Assembly (NCBI GenBank): GCA_017505505.1 | Contig: JAFVPA010000016.1 | Coordinates: forward strand, 1-22,677 | Direction: 5' to 3' | DNA length: 22,677 nt | Origin: Oscillospiraceae bacterium | Lineage (GTDB): Bacteria; Bacillota_A; Clostridia; Oscillospirales; Oscillospiraceae | Shown: positions 13,376 through 21,659 of the stretch, piece by piece | How positions within the stretch are numbered: the stretch's first letter is position 1 | Layout of the letters: the number at the start of each line of letters is the position of its first letter | Notes under the pieces: generated by a model | Databases searched by the model: none | Told to the model about the DNA's origin: nothing | Seen by the model: only the letters and a program-made list of their open reading frames with translations | Program-made: the position numbers and the translations under genes

Positions 13376-16300
13376 TTATGCGCCGGGGAAGATCAGGGTG
13401 ACCTTGAACAGGTCGCCGTCTACCAGGAGCTGGAGCTGGCCTTTTTGCAGTTCCATCAGACTCTTGGCGATGTTCAGGCCTAAGCCGCTGCCTTCGGTGT
13501 TCCGGGAGTCATCGCCACGGACGAAGCGCTCCATCAGCTCTTCGGCATCAATGTTCAGCTCTTCCCGGGAGATGTTCTTCAGAGACAGGACCACCTTGCC
13601 CTCCAGCACCATCAGGTCCACATACAGCCGGGTGCCGGGCATGGCGTATTTCACGGCGTTGCCCAGAAGGTTGCTCAGGACCCGCCAGACCAGTTTGCCA
13701 TCGGCCATCATGGGGACGCTGGGGTCATCGTGGCGGAAAACGGGGATCAGGTTGGCACGATTGAGCTTGTCGGCAAATTCGCCCAGGGCCTGGTTCACGG
13801 ATTCCACAGCATCCACACGCTCAATGTCTACAGTCATGTTTCCGGTGCTGGCTTTGCTCATGTCCATCAGGTCATCGATGAGCTTTTTCAGCCGCTGGGA
13901 CTGGCGGTCCAGGACCTCCAGGTATTGGACTTCCTCTTCATCGGTATGGGGCTTTTGCAGCAGGTCCACATAGTTGATGATGGAGGTCAGGGGGGTCTTG
14001 ATATCGTGGGAGACGTTGGTGATCAGCTCGGTCTTCATCCGCTCGGATTTCAGCTGCTTCTGAGCGGCCACCACGGCCACATCCGCCAGGTCGTTCAGGT
14101 CGGAGGCGAATTCTTCAAAGGCACCTACCAGAAGCTTGTCCTCCACCTTGGAATCCAGGTCGCCCTTGGCCATCTTCTTGGTGCTGTCCAGCAGGACGCC
14201 GAAGCAGTGGGCACCATAGAAGATCAGGGCGAAGGAACCGATGAGGCAGACCCAGATCAGGAAGACGCTGCGGGAATTGGCGGCAATCAGGATCATGCAG
14301 AACAGGACCATGCCGCAGACGATCCACTGCCAGGTCAGGGGGATCATGGCGAAGAAGCGGCGCAGCTTTTCACCGGTCCAGTGGAAGAAGCGGCCCAGCT
14401 TGGAGATCAGCCAGAGGCTTGCCTGCTCGAAGCTGCGGAAGCACCATACGATAGCCTTAATGGTGAGATTCCAGAGCTTTTTGCACAGGTTCCACAGGCT
14501 GGGGAAGCCCTTGTCACGGAGATAGCGCTCCAGCCAGACTCCGAAACGCATGAACAGGCGGATGCAGTGGCCGCAGAGGGTATTGCGCCACCAGAAGCCG
14601 CCGGGAGTCTTGATCTGGGCCACGAAGGCGAAGCAGAAGCCCACGAAGATCAGGCAGGCGGCGAAGGCGGCTGCCGCGGTGAGGCCAAGGGCAGTCAGGA
14701 AGTCCCGCTGGAACAGGTAGTAACCGCCTTCTGCGATGTATACGATGATCAGCGCGATGGCGAAGCTGGCACCGCACAGATACAGGTCCAGTGGGAGCCG
14801 GTTCAGACCGCCGGCCCGGACCTCTTCGGTCTTGGGCTTCCTGCCGGCTGCGGTGCACAGGTACACAGTGAAGACCGCGAAGACCAGCAGGCAGATACCC
14901 AGGGCAGGCAGCAGGTAATTGCGGACACTGCGGACCACGGTAAGCAGGTCATACATGGGCTGGTTGTAAACAGAATTCTGGTCCACATAGACGGACACTT
15001 CCAGCTCCGGCATGGGGAGGTAGACGAATTTGGCCTGCATCCACTGGCGGTCGTGATACTTCTGGGTGTTGACCTGGTAATGGTCCAGGGTCTTGCCGTT
15101 GATGAGGAGGGGCTCCGTTTCTTCGGGGACTGTCTCTTCCGGGATGGTCTCTTCGGGCAGGGTCTCGGGAACGGTTTCCGGGGGCAGGGTCTCTGCTACC
15201 GTTTCCGCCGGGGCGGTGGGATCGGTCATCAGGGCTTCCGTTTCCATGGGAACTGCGTCGGGATCAGGATTTTCCGCAGCGGCAGTCTCCTCAGGGATGG
15301 CGGAGGCGGAGGAGGGGACAGTCTCTTCCATGGCGGTTTCCACGGGAGAGGTCTCTTCGGCTGCTTCCGTGGCTTCCAGCGCTTCCGTGGGGGTGGTCTC
15401 TTCGGCGGGGGCGGAGGTTTCGATGGGGTTGCCGTTTTCATCCACAGCAATGGTGGCTTCGGTGGGGAATACGGTTTCCTCAATCAGGGCCTCTGTGGTT
15501 TCGGGGACGGTTTCTTCCGCAATGGTGGGCTCAGCGGCGGGCTGGGATTCTTCCACGGGTTCTTCCGCCAAGGGGGTGGAGAGGAAGGTGACAACATCGC
15601 GGTTATTGCTCAGGCGGAGCTCGCCGACAGGCTTGTCTTCCATCCAGAAGAAACTGAAACCCTCGTCCTCGTTGAGGAAGGAGAAACCGTAGATCTCGGT
15701 TTCTGGCAGAGGTTCGTAGCGCTCTGTCTCAAAGGAGGTATAGACCAGCTGGCCATCCGGGTTGCAGATCAGGAAACCGGTACAGTTCGTCTGGCTGCCA
15801 ACGCCATAGCCGTTGGAACTGTTTTCATAGTGGTAGGTGACGTTGTATTCGTAATTGTAACAGGTGGCTTCATACACGGGGGCACCGTCACGGCCCATAA
15901 ACATGACATTGTTCACCAGAATGCCCTGGGCGGGAATCTGGGAGTTGCCCCGGCCGAAATCATAGGCGTTCATGGTCCGGGAGGCCTTTTGCGCGGCTTC
16001 CCGGGCATCGATCTCCTCCTGGGATTCCAGGGAGACCAAGTGGGCATACTGGCCGCTGGCGGGGACGGTGTAGGTGGTGATCCCGGCAGCTTCCGCCAAT
16101 TCGGGGCGGTAGCTGCTGACCACGTTGCCCTCGGCATCAGTGATGGTGTAGCCGTAGGTACCGAAGAATTCCTCAAAGCCGAAGTAGCGGAGCATGGACT
16201 CTACCATGGCTTCCGGGCTGCCGCCCAGCTCCGTGCTGGTGTACATCAGCGCCAGGTTTTCGGCATAGTGCTCCGCGCTTTCCCGGGTGCGTTCCTCCTT

Positions 16301-16435
16301 GACCTGGTCTACCGTTTTGTTGTAAAGGTCGTGCTCCGTCAGGGCCAGGATGCCAATGCCGCTGCCAATGGCACCCAGCAGGGAGGCGGCGCACAGGAGG
16401 ATGGCGATGAACTTGAAGACGATGTTGTGTTTCAT
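13376..16435 (-). CDS. Large membrane sensor histidine kinase with Glu/Thr/Pro-rich linker
   Basis: A 1019-residue two-component sensor. An N-terminal membrane helix (about 7-30) leads into a long outer region to about 500. Residues about 288-441 of it are low-complexity Glu/Thr/Pro/Ala (runs such as PEETIPEETVPEET). Membrane helices follow near 505-528, 548-573, 577-607 and two near 697-745. Then come a HAMP-like/coiled segment, the dimer/phospho-acceptor site SHDIKTPLTS with His810, the N-box NLLGNAVKYA near 922 and the G-box GSGLGLNIA near 982. All catalytic motifs are intact. At 1019 residues it is about twice the usual size because of the outer region. The start follows the regulator stop with no gap (TAAATG), and GGAGGAAAC lies inside the regulator gene. 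The signal is unknown; the flexible linker suggests a surface-exposed stalk. Confidence 0.9.
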   Translation of the reverse strand: MKHNIVFKFIAILLCAASLLGAIGSGIGILALTEHDLYNKTVDQVKEERTRESAEHYAENLALMYTSTELGGSPEAMVESMLRYFGFEEFFGTYGYTITDAEGNVVSSYRPELAEAAGITTYTVPASGQYAHLVSLESQEEIDAREAAQKASRTMNAYDFGRGNSQIPAQGILVNNVMFMGRDGAPVYEATCYNYEYNVTYHYENSSNGYGVGSQTNCTGFLICNPDGQLVYTSFETERYEPLPETEIYGFSFLNEDEGFSFFWMEDKPVGELRLSNNRDVVTFLSTPLAEEPVEESQPAAEPTIAEETVPETTEALIEETVFPTEATIAVDENGNPIETSAPAEETTPTEALEATEAAEETSPVETAMEETVPSSASAIPEETAAAENPDPDAVPMETEALMTDPTAPAETVAETLPPETVPETLPEETIPEETVPEETEPLLINGKTLDHYQVNTQKYHDRQWMQAKFVYLPMPELEVSVYVDQNSVYNQPMYDLLTVVRSVRNYLLPALGICLLVFAVFTVYLCTAAGRKPKTEEVRAGGLNRLPLDLYLCGASFAIALIIVYIAEGGYYLFQRDFLTALGLTAAAAFAACLIFVGFCFAFVAQIKTPGGFWWRNTLCGHCIRLFMRFGVWLERYLRDKGFPSLWNLCKKLWNLTIKAIVWCFRSFEQASLWLISKLGRFFHWTGEKLRRFFAMIPLTWQWIVCGMVLFCMILIAANSRSVFLIWVCLIGSFALIFYGAHCFGVLLDSTKKMAKGDLDSKVEDKLLVGAFEEFASDLNDLADVAVVAAQKQLKSERMKTELITNVSHDIKTPLTSIINYVDLLQKPHTDEEEVQYLEVLDRQSQRLKKLIDDLMDMSKASTGNMTVDIERVDAVESVNQALGEFADKLNRANLIPVFRHDDPSVPMMADGKLVWRVLSNLLGNAVKYAMPGTRLYVDLMVLEGKVVLSLKNISREELNIDAEELMERFVRGDDSRNTEGSGLGLNIAKSLMELQKGQLQLLVDGDLFKVTLIFPGA

Positions 16436-17131
16436 TTAGTTTCCTCCTTCCATTTTATAGCCCTGGCCCCAGACCACTTTCAGGTATCGGGGTTCTGAGG
16501 GATTGATCTCGATCTTTTCCCGCAGGTGGCGGATATGGACGGCCACGGCACCTTCACTGCCCAGGGCGGCCTCCTGCCACACGGATTCGTAGAGAAGCTT
16601 GGTGGAGAAGACCTTGCCGGGGTTTGCCATCAGCAGGTGCAGAATGGCGTATTCCGTGGGAGTCAGGGACACGGTCTCTCCATCCACGGTGACGGACTTG
16701 GTCCGGTCGTCCAGGACCACGCTGCCGACGGTGATGTTGCCGGAGGTGGGCTCCGGACAGCTGCCCAGGCGGGCATAACGCCGCAGCTGGGACCGGACCC
16801 GGGCCAGGACCTCCACGGGGACAAAGGGCTTGGTGATGTAGTCATCGGCTCCCACGTTCAGGCCCAGCACCTTATCCTCAGTCTCGGATTTGGCCGTGAG
16901 GAGGATAATGGGGACGTTGGAGAATTCCCGGATTTTTGCGGTGGCGGTGATGCCGTCCATGACGGGCATCATCACATCCAGCAGAATCAGGTGGATGTCA
17001 TTGTTTTTCACGACTTCCAGTGCATCCGTGCCGGTGAAGGCCTCGTAAAGCCGGTAGCCCTCCGGGGTCAGGTATATTTTCAACGCGTTGACGATATCCG
17101 GCTGGTCGTCACAGATCAAAATATTATACAT
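16436..17131 (-). CDS. OmpR/PhoB-type response regulator
   Basis: A 231-residue transcription factor. The receiver domain (1-120) has the acidic pocket Asp8/Asp9, phosphorylated Asp52 (LLDVMMP), Thr79 and Lys101 (ITKPF). The C-terminal winged helix has SLTPTEYAILHLLMANPGKV, a recognition helix around AVAVHIRHLREKIE, and the wing YLKVVWGQGYKME. It is the partner of the kinase that follows with no gap, so the two are translated together. Likely autoregulated through the paired TTAAGAATT sites upstream. Normal length, no odd residues. A GGGGGA run eight bases before the ATG is the ribosome site. Confidence 0.93.
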   Translation of the reverse strand: MYNILICDDQPDIVNALKIYLTPEGYRLYEAFTGTDALEVVKNNDIHLILLDVMMPVMDGITATAKIREFSNVPIILLTAKSETEDKVLGLNVGADDYITKPFVPVEVLARVRSQLRRYARLGSCPEPTSGNITVGSVVLDDRTKSVTVDGETVSLTPTEYAILHLLMANPGKVFSTKLLYESVWQEAALGSEGAVAVHIRHLREKIEINPSEPRYLKVVWGQGYKMEGGN

Positions 17132-17167
17132 GGGGCGTAGGTCCCCCTTTCTCTCTTGAGTGGGATT

Positions 17168-17212
17168 ATTATAGCACTTAAATTCTTAAGATGAAAGAGG
17201 GAGAATTCTTAA
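17168..17212 (-). promoter_or_regulatory. Autoregulated promoter of the two-component operon
   Basis: On the minus strand TGC-TATAAT (-10 at 17173-17168, extended by TG) has no good -35. Instead TTAAGAATT occurs twice in direct orientation (17189-17181 and 17212-17204), 23 bases apart, about two helical turns, as expected for an OmpR-type regulator dimer binding beside polymerase. Confidence 0.65.
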
Positions 17213-17242
17213 ATGATTATTAATATTGGGATATGAAGACGG

Positions 17243-17333
17243 AAATTGTAGTTTAGCGAACCAGCTACTGTAGGGCGGGGTCATGACCCCGCCCTACAAT
17301 GGCGTATAGAATTCGGCAGATAACCGATAATTT
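17243..17333. repeat. Repeat element copy E, short form
   Basis: The left terminus AAATTGTAGTTTAGCG (17243-17258) opposes GATAACCGATAATTT (17319-17333). The interior is essentially one perfect 30-base palindrome (17269-17298) centred on TCATGA with arms of TGTAGGGCGGGG type, so this is a 91-base version with different cargo from copies A-D. It lies between the kinase-operon promoter and the channel promoter. Confidence 0.8.
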
Positions 17334-17349
17334 ATATATGCCAGCTATC

Positions 17350-17378
17350 TTGCTATTTTGTGCATCAACCGTTATAAT
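17350..17378 (+). promoter_or_regulatory. Promoter of the mechanosensitive channel gene
   Basis: TTGCTA (17350-17355), 17 bases, TATAAT (17373-17378), followed by the ribosome site AAAGGAG (17396-17402) and the ATG at 17413. It starts 17 bases after repeat E ends. Confidence 0.7.
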
Positions 17379-17412
17379 AGTTCCACCAATTATATAAAGG
17401 AGTTGAATTACA

Positions 17413-18198
17413 ATGTTAGAAAAGATTCTGGCAAACGAACTGTTTCAGGATACCTGCACGGCGCTGATCATTCTGGTCATCGGTGTGTTGGCTATCCGCA
17501 TCGTCATGAAGGTACTGGCGACAGCGTTGGAGAAATCCAAGCTGGAGAAGGCGGCCCATAGTCTGATCACCTCCCTGGCCAAGGCGGCTATGTACATCCT
17601 GCTGGCTCTGATCGTGGCCTCTACCCTGGGCATCGATGTGACCAGCATCGTGGCCCTGGCCAGTGTGCTGACTCTGGCACTTTCCCTGGCGCTGCAGAAT
17701 ATGGTGTCCAACATCATCGGCGGCTTCACCATCCTGTATACCCATCCCTTCCACTCCGGCGACTATGTGGAGATCGCGGGACAGGGCGGCACGGTAGTGG
17801 AGATCAACATGACCTACACCATGCTCTCCACTCCGGATCAGAAGCTGATCTCCATTCCCAACAGCGCAGTAGTGGCGGCCCAGATCACCAACTATTCCGT
17901 TTCCGAAACCCGCCGGGTGGACATTGCGGCTTCTGCTTCCTATGATGCTCCGGTTCAGAATGTTCTGGATGCTCTGGTCCAGGCGGGAACGGTGGACAAG
18001 GTCCTGATGGATCCTGCCCCTATGGCGGTGGTTACAGCCTACGGTGAAAGCGCCATTTCCTACAGCTTGCGCCTTTGGGTGAAAAATGCGGATTACTGGG
18101 ATGTATACTTCCTGGTGAACCAGCGGGTAAAGGCTATTTTCGACGAGCAGGGAATTGCCATGACCTATCCCCATATCAACGTACATCTGGATAAGTAA
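17413..18198 (+). CDS. Small-conductance mechanosensitive channel (MscS family)
   Basis: A 261-residue membrane channel that opens under membrane tension to release solutes after osmotic downshift. Three membrane helices are visible at about 15-38, 57-76 and 79-104. The third is the Gly/Ala-rich pore helix and ends in SLALQNMVSNIIGGFTILY. The beta domain follows with HPFHSGDYVEIAGQGGTVVEINMTYTML and the conserved SIPNSAVV segment, then the C-terminal alpha/beta domain. The length is close to E. coli MscS (286). It is monocistronic with its own promoter and convergent with the aminopeptidase gene across a hairpin repeat. Confidence 0.92.
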   Translation: MLEKILANELFQDTCTALIILVIGVLAIRIVMKVLATALEKSKLEKAAHSLITSLAKAAMYILLALIVASTLGIDVTSIVALASVLTLALSLALQNMVSNIIGGFTILYTHPFHSGDYVEIAGQGGTVVEINMTYTMLSTPDQKLISIPNSAVVAAQITNYSVSETRRVDIAASASYDAPVQNVLDALVQAGTVDKVLMDPAPMAVVTAYGESAISYSLRLWVKNADYWDVYFLVNQRVKAIFDEQGIAMTYPHINVHLDK

Positions 18199-18200
18199 AC

Positions 18201-18220
18201 AGCAGTATAAAGCAGTATAA
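18201..18220. repeat. Two tandem 10-base repeats
   Basis: AGCAGTATAA occurs twice head to tail directly after the channel stop codon. Probably a simple slippage or insertion scar beside the palindromic element that follows. Confidence 0.7.
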
Positions 18221-18223
18221 AAA

Positions 18224-18330
18224 TGTAGGGCGGGGTCCTGACCCCGCCGGGCAGTTGCAGATTTTGAGCAGTAAATTTCCTTCTGCTCAATTGCATAAGT
18301 GCCCGGCGGAGGCTTTCACTCCGCCCTACA
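18224..18330. repeat. Palindromic repeat element F between convergent genes
   Basis: A 107-base unit that starts TGTAGGGCGG and ends CCGCCCTACA. Nested inverted pairs are GCCGGGCA/TGCCCGGC (18246-18253, 18300-18307) and TTGAGCAG/CTGCTCAA (18264-18271, 18283-18290), so it folds end to end. Its right half is the module seen at the left of copy C, inverted. It lacks the outer AAATT termini. It may also serve as a terminator for both neighbours. Confidence 0.75.
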
Positions 18331-18340
18331 ATTTATTTTA

Positions 18341-19726
18341 TTATGCCAGATAGATGGCCTTGCAGGCCAGCATGCACATGTAGCAGTCCAGCTTGGCGGC
18401 CAGCTCCATGGGAGCGTGCATGTTCAGCACGGGAACGCCTGCGTCCACGGTAACGATGTTGCGGTTGGCCATGTAGGCAGCCACAGTGCCGCCGCCGCCA
18501 ACGTCCACCTTGCCGATGGTGCCGATCTGCCACAGGACACCGGCCTTGTCCAGGGTGGTGCGGATATGGCCCATGGCTTCGGCGGAAGCATCAGAGGCCC
18601 GGCTCTTGCCGCCGCCGCCGGTGTACTTCATGATGGCAACGCCGTAGTTCAGGCGGGAGTTGTTCCGGGTGTCGTGGACTTCTGCGAAGTTGGGGTCGTA
18701 GGCGTTGGAAACGTCGGCAGACAGGCAGAAGGAAGCGGCGAAGCAGTCGGCCAGCTTCACACCCTGGGCATCGCACAGGCCGCCCATAAAGTGCTCAAAG
18801 GCATGGCTCTGCATACCGGAGATACCGATGGAGCCAATCTCCTCCTTGTCGGCCAGAATGCAGACAGCGGTCTTGGCGGGGGTGCCGATGTTGAAGATGG
18901 CTTCCAGCTCGGCATAGGCGCAGACCCGGTCGTCATGGCCGTAGGCGGCGATGAGGCTGCGGTCGAAGCCCACTTCCCGGCTGCGGCCGGCGGGGACAAT
19001 GGTCAGTTCGGCGGAGTGGAAGTCGGCTTCAATGAGGCCGTACTTCTCGTTCAGCCACTTCATCACGTTCAGCTTCACCAGATCGGAGCCTTCGCCCTCG
19101 ATGGGCTCGGTGCCCAGGATCACATTCAGCTGCTCAGCCACGATGCCCTTGGCCAGGGTCTTCTGCATCTGTTCGGAGGACAGGTGGATCAGCAGGTCGG
19201 AGACCATCAGAACGGGATCGTTCTCGTCCTCGCCCACGGTGACGGTGACCACGGTACCGTCCTTGCGGTAGACAACGCCGTGGAGGGCCAGAGGATGGAT
19301 GGGCCACTGATACTTCTTGATGCCGCCATAGTACTGGGTCTTGAAGTAGGCAATCTCAGAATCCTCGTACAGGGGCTGGGGCTTCAGGTCGATACGGGGG
19401 GAGTCGGTATGGGCGGCGCAGATATTGGCACCGCTGGCCAGGGACTCGGTGCCGATGACAGCCAGCATAATGGACTTGTCCCGGTTGTTGTAGTAGATCT
19501 TATCGCCGGGGTTAGCCTGCATACCGGGGGTGAAAGGCTTGAAGCCCAGCTTTTCTGCTTCCCGGACGGTCCATGCGGTGGCTTCCCGCTCGGTCTTGCA
19601 AGCGTCCATGAAAGCCATGTAGCGCTTGGCATAAGCGTTCATCTCTTCACGCTGCTCTTCTGTGATGGTGGCATAGCCGTTCTTGGGGGCCATCAGCAGC
19701 GTTTCGCGCTGTTCTTCTGTGGTCAT
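18341..19726 (-). CDS. M18-family zinc aminopeptidase
   Basis: A 461-residue cytosolic peptidase that removes N-terminal residues, in this family often acidic or neutral, from peptides. The family's metal and active-site segments appear in order: CAAHTDSPR (His106, Asp108), YGHDDRVCA near 263, ADKEEIGS near 291 (catalytic Glu and a metal Glu), ADVSNAYDPN, and late His/Gly-rich turns (GGGGKSRASDASAE). Length and motifs match M18 enzymes of Firmicutes. The start is set by GAGGAA before the ATG. It lies alone between repeats F and G, with its promoter presumably in the 19727-19750 A+T-rich leader or inside repeat G; none was clear. Confidence 0.93.
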   Translation of the reverse strand: MTTEEQRETLLMAPKNGYATITEEQREEMNAYAKRYMAFMDACKTEREATAWTVREAEKLGFKPFTPGMQANPGDKIYYNNRDKSIMLAVIGTESLASGANICAAHTDSPRIDLKPQPLYEDSEIAYFKTQYYGGIKKYQWPIHPLALHGVVYRKDGTVVTVTVGEDENDPVLMVSDLLIHLSSEQMQKTLAKGIVAEQLNVILGTEPIEGEGSDLVKLNVMKWLNEKYGLIEADFHSAELTIVPAGRSREVGFDRSLIAAYGHDDRVCAYAELEAIFNIGTPAKTAVCILADKEEIGSIGISGMQSHAFEHFMGGLCDAQGVKLADCFAASFCLSADVSNAYDPNFAEVHDTRNNSRLNYGVAIMKYTGGGGKSRASDASAEAMGHIRTTLDKAGVLWQIGTIGKVDVGGGGTVAAYMANRNIVTVDAGVPVLNMHAPMELAAKLDCYMCMLACKAIYLA

Positions 19727-19748
19727 CGGGGTTCCTCAAATATAAAAA

Positions 19749-19887
19749 TGTCGGGCGGGGTCATGACCCCGCCGACGCACTTATGGAATTGAACACGGTT
19801 GGTATCTGCGTTCTGTTACATCGTGCGTATGAGTTAGCCTGAGAAAAATGCGATAGTTGGTCGGCGGGGTCATGACCCCGCCCTACG
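19749..19887. repeat. Paired-palindrome element G
   Basis: A 139-base unit bounded by two copies of the perfect 20-base palindrome GGCGGGGTCATGACCCCGCC (19754-19773 and 19863-19882), the second followed by CTACG. The interior is unrelated in most of its length, but its right end (GAAAAATGCGATAGTTGGTC) resembles that of element H (GAAAAACGCAAGCTGGTC). It fills the gap between the aminopeptidase start and the coaE stop. Confidence 0.8.
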
Positions 19888-19890
19888 ATC

Positions 19891-20469
19891 TCAGACTATT
19901 ATACCGATATTTTGGAGAAATGCAAGACATTTATTGTGGAATTGTATTTCTGTACCGCTGTTTTCCAGAATATGCATACAATGGCTGCGGAACCAGGCTT
20001 CGTCGTGCTGGGCGGCGATGCGGTTTCTTGCATATTCCTCGGAAATGCTGTCCCGCTGCATCAGGCGGCGGACCCGGTCTTCGGTGGGGGCGGTGACGGC
20101 AACGGTGATGTCACACAGCCCGGCCAGCCCACCTTCGAAGAGGGCAATGGCATCAATGGCGGCCAGCTTTGGAGCGGTTTCCAATTGTCGCAAAACCTCC
20201 GCTTTCACGGCGCCATGGGTAATGGCGTTCAGGTCCAGCAGAGCCTGTTCATCGGAAAAGACAACGCTGCCCAGTTTTTTTCGTTGCAGGGTTCCGTTTT
20301 CCACGGTGCCCGGAAACCGGGCTTCGATGGCGTTCAGCAGCGCGGTATCCGTTTGCAGGAGCTTGTGGTAAATGGCATCGCAGTCCAGGACCAGTCCGCC
20401 CTGCTGCTCGATGACCTTCAATAGAGTCGTTTTGCCGCAGCCGGTGCCGCCGGTGATGCCGATGATCAT
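19891..20469 (-). CDS. coaE: Dephospho-CoA kinase
   Basis: A 192-residue cytosolic kinase for the last step of coenzyme A synthesis, phosphorylating the ribose of dephospho-CoA with ATP. The P-loop is GGTGCGKTT (7-15), preceded by MIIGIT. LDCDAIYHKLL near 32 is the substrate-aspartate segment. The lid and later motifs (RVRRLMQRD, NRIAAQ) fit the family. Normal length. The ATG at 20469 was chosen because the family begins with the P-loop strand; a longer frame adds 30 unconserved residues. The start overlaps the stop of the upstream tRNA-modification gene (ATGA, 20466-20469). Confidence 0.93.
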   Translation of the reverse strand: MIIGITGGTGCGKTTLLKVIEQQGGLVLDCDAIYHKLLQTDTALLNAIEARFPGTVENGTLQRKKLGSVVFSDEQALLDLNAITHGAVKAEVLRQLETAPKLAAIDAIALFEGGLAGLCDITVAVTAPTEDRVRRLMQRDSISEEYARNRIAAQHDEAWFRSHCMHILENSGTEIQFHNKCLAFLQNIGIIV

Positions 20470-21500
20470 GCCTCCACCTCCGCGTCCACGATATGGAAGG
20501 CCGCGGCCTTCTTCAGTCGGTTCTGTACCGCATAGGCCACACCGCCGCCAACCGGGCACCGGGCGTAGACCTGGTGGATGGTGGGATCGTCCAGCTCCCG
20601 AAGGGCTGCGAACAGACCGGCAGACAGGGTGTTCACATCGGCTTCCTGGCCGTAGGACAGGGGATTGCAGCCTTCGTACAGGGGCAGTTCTTCCTCAAAG
20701 CACAGCACCCGGTCGCCGGGTTCAAAGTGGGCGCGGATATACCGGGCCGCCGCTTCCCGGGAGCCGGAGACGATGACCACGGGCTCGGAGGGGGCATAGT
20801 GGCGGTATTTCATACCGGGGGCCTTCACAACTTCGTCCTTATCGATCTGGGCAGTGACAGCCTTGTCCACCACCAGGTCGCCCAGTACAGCGATCAGTTC
20901 CTCGGGGCCGATGCCGCCGGGCCGCAGCAGCCGGGGGCGTTCCTCGGTTAGATCCACAATGGTGGATTCCACACCCACCCGGCAGGGACCGCCGTCCACG
21001 ATGGCGGCAATTTTGCCGTCATGGTCGTGGAGCACGTGCTCCGCTGTGGTGGTGGAGGGTTTGCCGGAAATGTTGGCGGAGGGGGCAGCGATGGGAACAC
21101 CGGACAGCCGGATGATCTCCCGGGTCACAGCGTTGTCGGGACAGCGGACTGCAACCGTATCCAGTCCTCCGGTGGTTCGCTTGGGAACGATGCTTCGGGC
21201 AGGCAGCACGATGGTCAGCGGGCCGGGCCAGAAGGCTTCCGCCAGATCGTAGGCCTTCTGGGGGATATGGTGGCAGAACAGCTCGATCTGCTCCGCGCCG
21301 CAGATATGCAGGATCAGTGGATTGTCCTGGGGACGGCCCTTGGCTTCAAAAATCTTGGCAACGGCAGCTTCGTCCAGTCCGTTGGCCCCCAGACCGTAGA
21401 CAGTCTCCGTAGGAATGGCGACAAGCTCCCCATTCATGATAAGATTGGCCGCAGTGGGGGCGGTGAGAGAATCAGATGCAGACAGTAATAAGGTTTTCAT
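20466..21500 (-). CDS. Sua5-type threonylcarbamoyl-AMP synthase
   Basis: A 344-residue enzyme that makes threonylcarbamoyl-AMP from threonine, bicarbonate and ATP, the first step of t6A37 in tRNAs that read ANN codons. The N-terminal YrdC domain (about 12-200) has PTETVYGLG, KIFEAKGRPQDNPL and SANISGKPSTT, with a basic groove for tRNA and nucleotide. The C-terminal Sua5 domain (about 235-344) with MKYRHYAPSEPVV and the closing GVAYAVQNRLKKAA makes this the long Sua5/YwlC form rather than the short TsaC. Intact. GGAGGATATT precedes the ATG. It is the first gene of a two-gene operon with coaE. Confidence 0.92.
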   Translation of the reverse strand: MKTLLLSASDSLTAPTAANLIMNGELVAIPTETVYGLGANGLDEAAVAKIFEAKGRPQDNPLILHICGAEQIELFCHHIPQKAYDLAEAFWPGPLTIVLPARSIVPKRTTGGLDTVAVRCPDNAVTREIIRLSGVPIAAPSANISGKPSTTTAEHVLHDHDGKIAAIVDGGPCRVGVESTIVDLTEERPRLLRPGGIGPEELIAVLGDLVVDKAVTAQIDKDEVVKAPGMKYRHYAPSEPVVIVSGSREAAARYIRAHFEPGDRVLCFEEELPLYEGCNPLSYGQEADVNTLSAGLFAALRELDDPTIHQVYARCPVGGGVAYAVQNRLKKAAAFHIVDAEVEA

Positions 21501-21535
21501 AATATCCTCCCGGGATACTTAGTGAATCGTGAAGA

Positions 21536-21606
21536 GTGAATAGTGAATAAGTAAGGTATCGCCTGTGCCGGCAATGGAAACCATACATTACCTATTCACT
21601 ATTCGC
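21536..21606. repeat. A+T-rich inverted-repeat element
   Basis: The 23-base arm at 21536-21558 (GTGAATAGTGAATAAG...) opposes 21584-21606 (...CTATTCACTATTCGC), 20 of 23 positions matching, around a 25-base loop. Unlike the GC-rich elements it has no TGTAGGG module. It lies upstream of the Sua5 gene and before the tpiA terminator; it may carry or replace promoter sequence for Sua5. Confidence 0.65.
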
Positions 21607-21624
21607 TATTACCTGTTACTTTGA

Positions 21625-21655
21625 AAAAAGGGAGCAGCAAGGCTGCTCCCTTTTT
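21625..21655 (-). terminator. Terminator after tpiA
   Basis: AAAAAGGGAGCAGC (21625-21638) pairs with GCTGCTCCCTTTTT (21642-21655) around AAG. Leftward, it starts five bases after the tpiA stop and ends in T-rich sequence; the symmetric A/T flanks would let it work in both directions. Confidence 0.9.
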
Positions 21656-21659
21656 GAAA

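Noticed and set aside
13730..16498. A 922-codon open frame on the plus strand opposite the histidine kinase
   Set aside because: It is the mirror of a GC-rich coding strand; its protein is low-complexity Gly/Gln/Val with no motif or ribosome site, while the kinase on the other strand has complete catalytic motifs.
18299..19792. A 497-codon open frame opposite the M18 aminopeptidase
   Set aside because: Same antisense effect of codon bias; no motif, and it runs through repeat elements at both ends.
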